A DNA stretch of 64,000 nucleotides from Elysia chlorotica (lineage: Eukaryota; Mollusca; Gastropoda; Plakobranchidae): the NCBI GenBank assembly GCA_003991915.1, contig RQTK01001133.1, positions 43,773-107,772 of the forward strand. The letters run 5' to 3'. The translations under genes were made by a program, and so were the position numbers. Below, one piece after another: positions 27,601 to 41,600 of the stretch. A model generated the notes under the pieces. That model did no database searches, was not told where the DNA came from, and saw nothing but the letters and a program-made list of their open reading frames with translations. Numbering within the stretch: the first letter of the stretch is position 1; each line of letters opens with the position of its first letter.

Positions 27601-30600
27601 AGGATCTTACACTGTCACTGTAACTGTGAGCTCTGAAAATGAACCAAGTATCACCAGATCTGCTACTATTTTGCTGGACTTACATGACTCCATCAGTGGT
27701 CTACGACTCACATATGACGGGCCAAAGCATGTGTCTGATCAGATTACTTTCACAGCCTCTATCAACTCAGGCACAAGTGTCATGTACACCTTGGAATACG
27801 GTGATGGGGCATCATCACCGGAGCAATCATCGCCGTCTTTCATCTATCAGTATCCTGCGGCGGACGTCTACAAGGCAGTAGTCAGAGCCCGGAACGCTGT
27901 CAGTCAGAGGAGTTCCTCTTTAACACTCTATGCTTACGATGAAAGACTGGTTCAGATAATCCGAGTGCGTGCGCCACTCTGCTACCCCATCAATAAAACT
28001 GTGACAGCAAGTACCGAGGTTGCTGCTCAATTTCCAAATAGTCTTGACTACACCTGGAACTTTGGCAATGGAGATGTTCAATCAGCTGTTGGATTAGACA
28101 GTGCAAGCACAGTATATCACAACATAGGAAACTTTTTTATAGCTCTAGAGGTAGAGAATGTAACAGGTTCGATAAGTGATAACTATAATGCAGAAATTTG
28201 TATTGAAGAAAGCGTCTCCGGTCTAGCGGTTCAGTACAGGACTCCTGTTGCACTAATGATGCCAGGAGGTCTAGAATATGTTGATTTTGTTGCATCTGTT
28301 CAGTCTGGTTCAAATCTGACTTATGAGTGGACAGTGAATGGTGTAGATGATGTGGCCAGCTATGATGTTCTTAATTTGACCATAACCCAGGCTGGGACCT
28401 ACAATGTCACTGTAATTGTAGAAAATGATTTAGGCCATATACAAGAGGATGTTCAGCTTGTTGCCATGGAGATTATCTCAGGACTGTCCATTAATTGCTT
28501 GAACTGTTCCAGAGCATTCTATTGCATGTCACAGGCAAATACTTCGTTTCAAGCTATAAAGGAGTATGGAACACACGAGAATTATACATGGACTTTGAGT
28601 GATGGAAACGTGATCTACGATGGAGAATTTTTTGTGTACTACTTTGCTGTGGCTGAAAACTACACGTTAGATTTAGTATCCATGAATGAAGTAAGTACTG
28701 TGCGAGAGTCAGCAGTGATATATGTGCAAGATCAAGTCAAAGACTTCAATGTATGGATTAGTGAACCAACAACCTTTGTGGACGCAGGCTTGACTTTTCA
28801 AGGTTTGTTTTCTGCAGGGACAAATCTGAGCTTCCTATGGCAATGTGATCAAATCACAATTGGCAGTGGGGTATCAGACTCTGTTTCCATTTCTTTTCCT
28901 GATGAAGGCTACCATAACTGCTCTGTGTCAGTGTCAAATGAAGTCTCTGAAGATGAGAAAAGTTTCTATGTGACTGTGCTGGGACATGTGGCTAACATCT
29001 CAGTCCAGCACAGTTTGCAAGCCTCACAGCACAGCCCTACAGAATGGTACGCTGCCCTGGGTCAAGTCTATTCCTTAAGTGCTGTGCTAAACACACAATT
29101 TCTGGTGTCATATCAGTGGGAGATCAATCACAGTGGATCTTTACTTCAAAGTTTTAACACTTCAGGTTTTAACTACAGCTTCACTTCTCCCGGAACCTAC
29201 AATTTAAGTCTAACGGCAAGTAACAATTTAAGCAGCGATAACACCATCATGACTGTTACGTCGCAGGAACCAGTCTCTGGCGTTAAAATAAATACAAGCT
29301 CTCAAATTTTCATGATTGTTGGAACACAGATCTCATTTGAAGCATCTTTGACGGCTGGTTCAGATGTTACTTATACCTGGACTGTAAATGATACTGTTCA
29401 ACAGAGTGATGCCAATCCTGTAGTCATTACGTTTTCGAGAACAGGAATTTTTGCTGTAAAAGTCTCAGCCGCCAATTACCTAGGCTTTGAAACAGATCAA
29501 GTGATTGTGAATGTTTTTGAGCCAGTCAGTGGGGTCGCCATTCAACTCTCCCAAACCAAATGGCTGCCATTTGTAAGCTTAACTACTGACCTAGGGTTGT
29601 CGGTACCAAACGTCTCAGGATCTGATCTTCTTTTTCAGTGGACCATCACAAATAGCTCAGGTGATTCAATACTATTATCTAACTTGGAGACTGTATTGTT
29701 CAGATTTGACTCTGCTGGTCTTTACACAATACAGATAGCAGTAAGCAATCCTGTTAGTTCGCTAACAGACTTTGTAAGCATTGAGGCCCAAGGAGCAGTG
29801 ACCAGTGCTCAAATTTCCACAGCTGATCTTATCATAGTAACAGGATCCAGTATTACCTTCACTGCTGATGTAAATGCTGAAGCTAGTAATCTAACTTACA
29901 CATGGAAGATGGATGGAGCTTTAGTGGCAAATGCCAAATCTTTCAGCCTGCAGTTTCCACTAACCGGAACACATATGGTCTCCATGAAGGTGGAAAATAA
30001 TATTTCTAGTTCAGAAAATGAAACCACAGTGAGGGTGCTGGATCCAATTTCCAACCTTCAGATACTAGACTGTGCTGTGCGTCGGGCACAATCTTTGACA
30101 ACATTCAATTCATCGGTTGATTCAGGCACCAATGTCTCCTATGTATGGTCTGTTAGAAATGACATGACGTCAATGGATTTTTCGGGACAGGATTTTAGCT
30201 ACACATTACCTGATCATGGTATCTATAACGTTTCCCTCACAGCTCGCAACGATGTAGGCAGCAGCTTCACGTCCTGCTTGGTGGAGGCTCATCTCCCAAT
30301 TAGAAATGTCAGTTTGGATATCATCAGCCCAGATCCCGACTACATCTTTTTGAATCTCCCTGTAACTTTTGTTGTGAGCGGTGAGAATCTCCAACTGGCA
30401 GAGTTTGCGTGGAACATCACTGGCCAACCGGTAGTTGTCTCCTCATCAAGCTCTTACACACTGGCCTTTGCAAGCACAGGGGCACTTGGCCTCACAGTCG
30501 AGGTTGAGAATGGCGTCAGCAAGACGAGCCTCTCTGTGAGTTTTACTGTCAAAGACTTCCAGTGCTCCCTGCCTCAGGTGAGGCCTGTAGGTGCTGCCCA

Positions 30601-33600
30601 TCGCACGGTGCTGAGATCTCATGCTCTGGAGCTGGAGGTGACGGTTGACCCCCAGGATTGCACTCAGTACATTGCAGTCCACATATGGAGGGTGTACCAG
30701 ACATCCAGCTGTAGCACAGATCTCACAGCCTTGCCTCAGGTTAGTGTGCTTGAGGATTAGGATAGGAAGTTTATGGATTAATGCAGTTGTGTATTCCAGT
30801 GAATTTACAGATGTTTTTTATCAGTTTACATAATAAGAGACCATTGTTACGTTGTTTGGTGGTTTTTTTTCCAAATTGCTTAAGTTTGCTTTTTTAGCGT
30901 CATAAATAGAAGGCTATCAAGGTGCATTTGTCTTATTATTAGGCATAGTAAAAAATGTCTGCTGCTTATTTTTACAACTTGCATTAAGGGAACTTGACAT
31001 TAATATTATTAGATACATTATCGTAAGGAAAGATACCCATTAATGAATAAGCCATATTTTATGGCTCTTTTCATTCAAACATTTCAATGCAAGCCATCAC
31101 ATTGTGTTCATATTAAAACCAAAAATAATAAGTATTTCAAGCCAAAAAGCAGAAAACAACCTATTAAAGATTCTTCTGAAATGCTAAAATTAATAAAGCC
31201 GCAGGGTTAACTAAGAGTTAAATATCTATTTCCATTCTTCTCCAGGTTGACCTTGGAAATACAACCACTCACAGTCCAGCACTGGTGCTCAAACCAAGAA
31301 CATTAGCTCTGGGCTTCTACTGTGTTGAGTTTCTTACAAGCTACCACTACACAAGTGTGTCAGAGACAACCTACTACACGCTGAATGTCACCAGTTCACC
31401 CCTTCACGCCATCATTAATGGAGGTACCAGAAGGTGAGACCCAGATACAGGCTTAAAGTTTATTAGAAAGGAGAGACCAGTCAAAATTCAATGTTCATGA
31501 GATCTATAGGTTTTCATTTTAAGGATGTTTAGTGAAATTATACAATTGTTTAGCAAGATTACAAAATTAGTCCTGGAATACCTGGAATTATGACCAGAAA
31601 TGTTAAGTTTACTGTGACATTGTGCAATTTTTTCACCAATCCAGCCTCTATTTTGTTCCCATTTTAATACTTTTTTTAATACATGTTTTTAGTGGCTACT
31701 TGTGAAGACCGCATTTGATTTTGAAATTTGAAGTTCATTCAAGATTACTTTTAATATTTAAGGATTGAGAATATTACTCGATTTTAGCACATTTATTCAT
31801 CCTGTCCATGATTCTGAAAAATAATGCAGAAAGTGCTTTGTATTTGAATTTTTCATTGAAGGGAAATATTTCAAGGCTATCGAAAAGAAAAGCATTTCAA
31901 GTTCAAGGTGGCTGGTTGATTAGTTGCTTTCTTAGCACCCAACATCAGCATACAAGGCTATAGTGCAGACAGGTCCCAATAGCCTGATAATTTTATGTCA
32001 TGCTGAGCACACAGAGACATCGTGGGGATAACAGGACATTTGTCTTAACCGGTTACATTAAATCCTAACAGTATTGGACAAAGTCTGATTTTATGTAAAA
32101 CATAATGTTGCACTCTTTATAGGATGTCAAATTAACCATGTTAACTTGTTGTATATATCTAGAACTGCAGCGATTGGTTCTGAGCTTTGCCTGGACGCCT
32201 CGTCCTCCTATGATCCTGATGGTTTGGTGTCATCTGATGCTTTAGTGTATTCCTGGCAGTGTTTGGAGGTAAGATCTATTCAATGATAATAAGTGTTTAT
32301 AAGATGATAGTATTTTACCTCAGTTTTCGATATTGAAAAAGAAAACGTTATTTGATCAATTGGAGTTTTTGCACCCTTCAGCTTGGTACAAATCTAGTCT
32401 TTGTATTTACAACTGTATTAAGTTTAACGAAGTGAACTACTTAACTTTTTTTTTAACTGGTTACACTTCCATATCCTGTTGTACTCCTTTTTCCCTATAC
32501 TTTTTTTTCTTTACTTTTGTGCTTGTTTATTTAATATTAACACAAAAACTTCTGGTGAATGTTAACCTTTTCACGATGCTGATATCTGCAACTTGAAGTG
32601 GTGCATCGATTGCGAATACAATCAATAACCTTTCAGATAGGTGTAAAAAAAAGTTTAAGAAACGATCAAACAAAACCAATCTTCATGACCTGCACTGATT
32701 GAAGTGGCTTTAATATTATTTTGTTGTTGTTATATTACACAGATCAATGCAACAGGTGGATGCTTCACCCCACAAGGTCTCGGTGTGTTTTGCTACTCTG
32801 GTTTCAGAGAGGGAACCTACCAGATCACATTGTCTGTTACCTCTCCAGACAGGACCAGTGATGATGAGCAGCAGATAGTGAGTGATTGTATATATATGAA
32901 AAGATAGTAAATACAATTCATGAATAAAGGCTGTACTGTTTATTTCTGTTCGCTGAGAGCGGGTAATGTATATTTATGTTGTACAAATGAATGCGGAAAG
33001 AATGAGATCCGCACAATAATGAAAATATTTAACAAACTAATATCTCAACCAAATGTATTAGTTCTCGTACAGAGGTATTTCTCCAATTAGATGTAACGGT
33101 CATACTAATAGACTGCATTTACTCTGTTTTGTAGATCGAAAAGTATTTTTTTATGATAGTTTAAAGATATATTCGTGCTTTAACTTTTTTTTTATAACTA
33201 CCCAATAACTCCCTATCATGTATTTAATAATTAGATCCTGCTTATATATTGCGGTACAGGTAATATTGTCATCTCTTACAAACTTTGATAATATACTCAC
33301 ATAAAATACCCTATCCTCTTCTAATGCTTCCGTCTTTCCTCAACACAAACATATGCTCTGATCCTCAGATTGAAATACTGAATGTCCCTCACTTTGTGCC
33401 GCTGGCTGGTGTTGTGTGTAGTTCCTGCTTGTCTCTTAGCAACTATCGCATCAGTTGCAGTCAACATGTGGCTCTTGCCGCCAGCTGTGACAATTGTCTG
33501 AACTGCAGCCCAGAATTCCATTGGAAGGTTTGTGCATCACATTGTTAGTCAGTAGTGCTTGTTTGTGGCATACCTGTGCATATCTCATAGTATGGTAAAA

Positions 33601-35645
33601 TAGACACCAACTTGATTTAAAAAACAAAAGATTTTGATTTAAAAAAAACAAGTGTATTAAAAATAGAAGTATCTTTGTCGTTAATAAATGGCTTCTCAAA
33701 TTACAAGTCTCTCCTTCTTCATTCAGATCTTTGAGGGGCAGCAAGAGATCAGTCTGGACTCGTCTCAAACCTCGACGGGTGTCCACTCTGCCAACTTGGT
33801 GCTGTCTAAGTGGAAGGCTATCAAGGATGACTTTGACTACACCTTTGTGGTGTATGTCTCCTGTACCAACAGTAGTGTGGGCACCGCATCTCTCACCCTG
33901 CAGGCCAACAGACCACCATCTGGAGGATCCTGTCAAATCTCGCCCCTACAGATTCTGCCACTAGAGGATCAGGTATTTTTTTAAGGGCAATTTGGGGTAA
34001 TGCGCCGTCATTTGAAGTCCACCTACATATTTTTAAATGTCTCTTCAATTATTACAAGATTTGGTATATGTTTGCCAGCATGTAGTTCATAAAAAGAACA
34101 TAGACTTTGATAACTCTGTGAATAAATTTAATATTAAATAATTATTTTTCTGCCACAAGATTCCATTAAAGTTTGATGGATAAAAATATGAATAACATTA
34201 TAATTTTAAGTTCGTTGTTATGTAGAAATTTAATAAAAGAGGAACAAATCATATTTTTATACTAAGGTTATGTAGATAAAATTAGTATGTATGTTATTTA
34301 AGTTGAAAAAAGATCACAATGCAGTATTGAAGTAGAGGGATCTTAGAGCAATTAATAGTTTTGAATGTGGAACCAAGGTACATAAAAAAAAAAAAGATTC
34401 AAGTCTCTAAACATACAGTTCTATTTTTCCTTACCATAACCCTTTTTTAACGTATGAAACAGATATTGAGTCATTGAGCCTATGGCTAGTAGATCTCTCT
34501 AAAGCAACTTTTTCTTTCCTTCTTTAGGTCACCATCACCTGCTTGAACTGGTTTGACATGGATGACCCAAGCTCTGCTATCCTATACTCTATTTATGTGG
34601 ACCTGCTTGAGCCAGGCACTTCGGCCAATCAGACGTACCCTCTCTACACAGGGACGGACGCCACTCAGCGTGTCTACCTGGGATCCTATGGTGTAGACTC
34701 GATTAATATTCGCGTCATGGTGTCTGATGAATTTGGTGCAACAGTGCTAGGAGCCCAAAGGTTAACATTTATTTACTTTGTTAGATGGACTATCAGTAAT
34801 TTTTGTGATATGAACACATGTCCTTGAAATTGTGACTAGCAATGGAGTAGTGTCTGATGTTGGGTCACTTAATACCAGCCCACAAATTTCAGATTCTTCT
34901 TTTGAGAAGTCTTTGTCAAGTTATAATGGCTTAGCTTTCTTTATTTATGAAAGTATAAAGAAGGGAAATTTTAGCAAATGAATTGTCAAAAGTCATGATT
35001 TTTAATGTTATTTAGGTTGACCATGTTAGTGTTAATTAGGACTTAAGTTGAACCTGCCACCACCAAATATCATAGACAAAAGTGTTTGGCATGACATAAG
35101 ATTATCTGGGCAACAGAGGTCCACTGAGTATTCGCAATATTTTCTATAGACTCATTCTTACTAAAACATTGCTTCTCGAGTATTGGTGTAAATGGTCAGC
35201 AGGAGTTTCTAAAGCCTGTGTGTGCTTACTTCAATAGACAAAAATGGAAAAAAATTATGTTGTTACTTAACATTATTTTTAATTGCAATCACAGATCTTT
35301 GGGTTTTACCATAGTCTTTTACATGCCTATTTCTTTAAAGCAGTTAAGTTTAGCCTGATTTGTAGATCTAGATTTGATTTTTATTTTCTCTATTATTATN
35401 NNNNNNNNNNNNNNNNNNNNNNNNNNNNNNNNNNNNNNNNNNNNNNNNNNNNNNNNNNNNNNNNNNNNNNNNNNNNNNNNNNNNNNNNNNNNNNNNNNNN
35501 NNNNNNNNNNNNNNNNNNNNNNNNNNNNNNNNNNNNNNNNNNNNNNNNNNNNNNNNNNNNNNNNNNNNNNNNNNNNNNNNNNNNNNNNNNNNNNNNNNNN
35601 NNNNNNNNNNNNNNNNNNNNNNNNNNNNNNNNNNNNNNNNNNNNN

Positions 35646-35695
<50 letters not shown>

Positions 35696-38600
35696 TGTTA
35701 TCATTACTGTTATTGTTGTTATTATTACCATTATCATTATTTATATATTTTTATTGTCATCTTTATCATCATCATCATCATCATATAACTTCCCTTATTT
35801 TTCCTCCGCTTTCACAACCAGCACCATAACATTCCTGAGTGTAAACCTGACGGTGGGGCAGAGCCAAACAGACTACCTGTCTGAGCAGACTGACCAGGTG
35901 CTGTCTCGCCTGACCCGCCAGGCCTCGCCGGTCTCCCTGCTCCAGTACGCCATAGCCCTGGGCCAGCAGCTCAACGCAGAGTCCAGCCACCAGGCGACGC
36001 TTCTGACATTCGGACAGGGAGGGGAAGGGGAGCAGCGCCGTGCAGCCATTAGAGATGCTGTGACGATCTGCTTGACAACATCGGTGCCGATGTCCACCCT
36101 GGTGGACGTCCAGCAAATGGCGTATGCCCTCAAACTGCTCACGGTATGAATGTAGAGTTTTTTTTTTTACCAACAACTTTGGTCTAACATGATTAAGAGA
36201 TTTTTTTTAGAGTTGAACTGCTAATAAGAAAATGGTGCTTTTCTCATAAGTACTTTAAAAAAATAGGTTGTTTTAATGATTAATGTTTGCGCATTATATT
36301 ACTATTTTGAAAAAGTCCATGCTCACAAATCAGAACCATGTATTTATAAATATAAAATACTAATAGGAGGATCCTTTCCATCTCATCAAATGATATTTGG
36401 TCCAGAATTGGGATTTGTATAGACAAACTTTGCACTTTATTTATCATGTCCAAATCCATCTAAAGTTTCTTTTTGGACTTCATTTTGTGTAGCTGCTAGG
36501 AAAAAGCACATAATTGCCAAAATTTATTGTGAGATTATAGGATAGAAAAACAAAAAAAAATGATTTTTCTCAGTTCATGGGTTTGTAAACATTCCTAGTC
36601 TCTTAGGGGGGGGGGCACGATAGCCCTGGGGTAGAACATCAGCTTTAGACGCAGGAGATCCGAGGTTTGAGCACCACTCTGGTAACTTGTCCCCTACTGG
36701 TTGGGTGAGTGTCAGTTTAATGTGACTGGCTCAGACAAAATCATGGTATCTCCAGACTGTCTCTGTGTGGCAGCAAGTACACGATAGTCTTTGACCCTGT
36801 CCACAATATAGCCTATATAGTGCTAATATTAGACGCTAACCAACAAAACTTACCTTTACCTTGTCTTTTAATTTGTGCCACCAGGATTACTCAGCAGAGT
36901 ACCTGACTGAGGACAGCCAGGTGTTGATGATGCAAAAAGTGGACGCCATGCTGGACCTACTCCAAGTGACCATCAGCACTGGCATCGATCGGGAGGACAT
37001 CCCCACGCAGGACATTCTCAGCGTCCTGCAAAATCTTCTGGCCGCCACCAATGCGAGAGTTTACTCAGCATCTGAGATCTGGGCCTCAGGGCGTGTGCTC
37101 AGCCTGGCAGACTTCAGCACTGATTTTCAGGTATTGCTTGTCTTTTCTTCTTACATCGTTTAATACCTTATAATTATCAGGTTTACAGGGAGGCGAGCTG
37201 GCGCAATTAAAAGAGTTTTGGTCTCCCAATCAGGAGGTCCCTGGTTCGAAACCCTTGTTTGATAGAAAATGTATTTGTCCGATTCTGTTCCCATATGGGT
37301 TGGGTCAGTGTCAGTATAATGTGACTTGCTGAGACAGAAGCCATGGTATCCCTCACAATATAGCCTTTATTGTGCAGATGTTGGTGCAAATGTTAGATAT
37401 TAAGCAACAAACAAACAATAGTCAGATTTACATTTTCTTATTGCATACTTTTCACATGACCCATTATCACAAAGCAGAGATGTGAGGTGATTCAGGAGCA
37501 GAAAGCCCTGCTTCCATTCTTAGGGTCAAACTATTCAAAGTCCAGATGCCTTGTTCACTACTGGCTGGTGTAGGTGTCAGGTTGGCTGAGACAAAAGTCC
37601 TGTACCCAGCCCCTGCTTGTCTCTGTGGCAACACATAAAATTGACAGATGTAAGTCCTGGGACCCATTAGAGATATAGTAAAGTTGCTGATGCTGGACAA
37701 ACCAACCAAACAACCTACTTCACCACGTGATTAACTACACTCGGGTTTACATTTTCTTAATTTTTACTTCTCGAACATTATATAGAACATCTACTGATAG
37801 CCATATTTTCAGCTACACATGCACGTATCATTTGTGAGGTTACATTGTATCCTAACCTAAGTCTGTATCAAAAATAGTCATTTGAAAAAGTATCACTAAT
37901 GTTGAACATTATAAAGCTATTTATTTGGTAAGGAAAAAGTAAAAATAATGAGTATTTAGTTTAATTATTTTTTTACTTGGCAGATATTTTAGACTGTACT
38001 TTTTTATTCATATGTAAAACTCCTTAAGCTTAAACTTTGCAAAAAGTTGGTTGCTGCAATTTACTTGATGCGCTAAAAGGTGCAGAAAAAAAAATCCGAT
38101 TTTCCCCAAATTTTGCATGTCGTGTTCAACATAGATGATCTAGCTACCCACAAAATTTCTTTACTCTAGTACAACTGCTTCAAAGTCAAGCTAAGGACAT
38201 AATGAACACCCCTCGTATCTGCTTACTATAGTTTTTAAAAACAAACAACGCAATTCATAATTAAGTTGCTTTCTATGACAGGTCTTAAGACCTGAGATCA
38301 GTCAAGCTGTTAGCAGCATGTCATTTGAGGCAATCTCTCTGGATGAAAGCCACAGGCAGAGAGTTGTGTCATCAGCTATGCCTTTTGTAGAGGATGTCCT
38401 CATCTATACATTGTCCACCATGATGGTCGGGGAGAAAGGCATTGAGCTCAAGTTAAATGGAGCCACGGTAATTATAGGATTTTGCTGATTTTCTATGAAG
38501 CAAAGTTTTACTTTCTGACTTTTAAAACCATTCAGCCTTTTTCTGTTCTATGTTTTAATGACATGTGTAAGTTTGGAGCTATTGGGACAACATTATAAAA

Positions 38601-41600
38601 TCAAATAACCTAAAGAAAAATAGACTCCCTTTCTAAAAAAAAAGATTCAAAAGATTCAGGTCTTATTGTATTGTGCACATTATTTTAACACAAGCTTTCT
38701 TGTTTAAGTACATGTAAGTTTGACGATTGAGAGCTCAGTTAAAATTGTATTATTCCTTAAGACTTTCTGTCAAACTACTCAACACAAAATACATTTTTTT
38801 TAAACCTTGTTTTATGTGGCTTGTGTCATTATTATCCCGAAGACTACTTAAAATACTCTGACTAGAAAGAAGTAACACTAACCACACTTATTTTTGCTAA
38901 CTTATAAATACCGCTTATACTTGATATTATTAATTCTTTGTTTCAGATCAAAGCATATCGGGCATATGCCGGTGACATTGAGTATGAGAGCATATCCAAC
39001 AGCAGCCAAGTGCAGATAGCAGAGTCGATGCTCCAGTGCTGCAAGGACAGTCAGGACGAGGTGCTGCAAGTCATGGTTGCCCATGAAAAGAATCCCTACA
39101 CTTACGGTGACAGCACAACAGCCACCATGCCGGTTCAGACCGTCTCCTTCTTTGAGCCAGACGGCAGTGGGATCAGAGTCTCTCAGCTACCAGAGAACTC
39201 CAGTGTGCAGCTGTACATGCTCCTGTCTGAGCAAAATTCTGTCAGCTCGACCGCAATACCCTCTGGCAGGCTGCAAGACAGTCCCCTCTACGACCCTTTT
39301 GAGGCTGTTGTATATAAAGCTGTTACGATCAATGCTGGGAAAAGTAAACTTTGGAGAGTGCCTGATTTGGCTGTTTATGCGGATGAGGAAGTTGGGGTAC
39401 ATATACAGGTGAGCAAGTAGTGGGAATGGTTAATGAGTACACTCCTTGTAAACTGTTAGAATTTCTTTCTTCATTCTTCTCTTCTGAGAGGAATTGGAGA
39501 GGGTATGATTATCCCTGACTTTGTTTTTTACTTTCTCTTGTAAGGCTTTTTTTTTTCACAAGTTTAAATCTGATTTGTTTTGTTTTTTTCATTCTCTTCC
39601 TTTTCAGATATGTATTTACTCTTATGCTCTATATTCATTTTCCTTATTCCCCTTTTTCTTGTAAAGATTTTTTATGTGATATGGCCTTTAAGATACAAGC
39701 ATTGTCTATTTCACTTAATGAGGGAAATGTAAACAATATGTATTTGAATTATGCAAATATGAATCGGTAAGTTTCAGACTTTTTGTGAGTTGGTTAATAA
39801 AGGCCAAGATTGGTGTTTGTTGATGGTTTCACTAAATTAACTTTTTACTGTCACTTTTATAAGACACACCCTCAATTAGACAATGAACTCTGTGTTACAC
39901 CTGCATATAACACAATCAAACTTTTGTTTTTGTTTTTTTGCAGCTTCGTATCCAGTTTTTGACAAATACAACTGGGGCAACAGCAACAGTAACTTTTTAT
40001 CTCAGGACCAATTCACAGCCAGATTCAGAGAACTTTGACCAAAAGTTGATTCTCTCCCCTGAAAGTATGCAGCATGCCGATCATCGCACGTACACCTTTT
40101 TTTCAAGGTGAGAAGATGGCAGAGGTTTAGATTTTTTTTCTATATCTGCCCTATCACCCTTGATACAAGTCAAAGCTCTGATCATCACGTATGCACATTT
40201 TTTCAAGGTGAAAAGATTTTAAGGTTTTTTTTTTCTATAATTGCTACTTCAGCCTTGATTAAGTCAATAATAGTTGGTTTTCCAGGTCTCATCTCTGGCA
40301 GCACATAAAATTGTCACGATGTCAGTCTTTGGGCTCGTCCACAATATAGCCTATATAGTGCTGACGTTGGACGTAAAGCAAGCAACTCAACTCAACTCTC
40401 TCATTGCTCTTCTCTCTTGCTTTCTCCTCCAGAGATGTGAAGGCCTCTGACACACTGTACGTGGCAGCCTCTAACGACAACACGAATGACGCAGTGCAGG
40501 TTTCAGTGGCGAACTACTTCTCCAGCTGTCAGTATTTTGACACCACCACACAGACATGGTCTCACTCAGGCTGCCAAGTAAATGATGAATCTACGGCCAC
40601 AGTGACCAGCTGTGTGTGCAATCACTTGACTGCATTTGGAGGTGCTAGCATTGTGTCCCTTTCAGACATCAGCTTTGAGGACCTGGATGTAAGAGTCTCA
40701 TTGCTTAGTTGAAAGTAAAATTCAGCCAGAGTGAAAAACAGTAAATAGATGACTAAACTTATGTAAATCGCAATGTTTTATAAAACACATTACTTTTCCT
40801 GTTTCCATAAAAACAAAACTTTTAGTACATTTATATTTTTAAGTTAGAATCAAATCTTATTGTTTTAATTTAATGAACAAAACTTAGATCTGGAAACCTA
40901 CCCAATATTGTAGTGATCAAGTGTTTAACAATTAATAGGACTTGGAGAAGACTTGTATTTCTATTTTTGAACTAAACAATTTCTGCACTCTGTAGAATGT
41001 CCATACTAGGGACATAAAAGTGTCCTTTAAAGAAAGGTTTTCAAAACTGGGAATAAAATCATATTGTTTGGGTTTTATGAACAGAATCTCAATCTGAAAA
41101 CGAATCCAGTGGTTTTCATCGCCCTGGCCATCGTGTTGGCTCTGTTCATCCTCACTTGCGTGATCTGCCGCTACCTGGATAGCCTTGACCTCAGGAGGAT
41201 TTCCAGGATCCCACTGTGTGGGCGTGATGGACCATTCAAGTATGAAGTTTCCCTCATCACAGGCCGCCAGTTTGGATCAGGTTCGTCTCTCTCTTTGACT
41301 CTTTGACTCTTCCTCTTTATAGGAAGTAAACCCTCTACTTCTTAATGTTTCCTAAGTTACTGAGAAAGATTTTATACAGGGACAGCATGGCTACTGTTCA
41401 TTATTTCTTTTTTTTTATTAATGAAGTTATTGAGTTTGAGTTAATCACTCTGTCACCAGGCACAACGGCCCACATTGGTCTCAAGCTCTACGGAGAGCAG
41501 AGCAAAGGTGAAGCTCGCCACGTCACCAAGCCAGGGGCGTTCCAGCGAGGCTCCAAGGACGTCTTCCACATCGCCCACTCTGAGAACCTGGGGGAGCTTG

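Noticed and set aside
33451..33936. 161-codon open frame on the minus strand
   Set aside because: It lies antisense to REJ exons 23-24 and runs across their intron. Its composition is explained by the sense-strand coding sequence.
35283..36149. Long open frame crossing the N gap
   Set aside because: The first part is N and (ATT)n poly-Ile. Only the segment from 35822 is coding, as exon 26.
36607..36685. tRNA-like sequence
   Set aside because: Box A and B resemblance exists, but the cloverleaf does not close and the sequence continues into the SINE body seen in many other copies.
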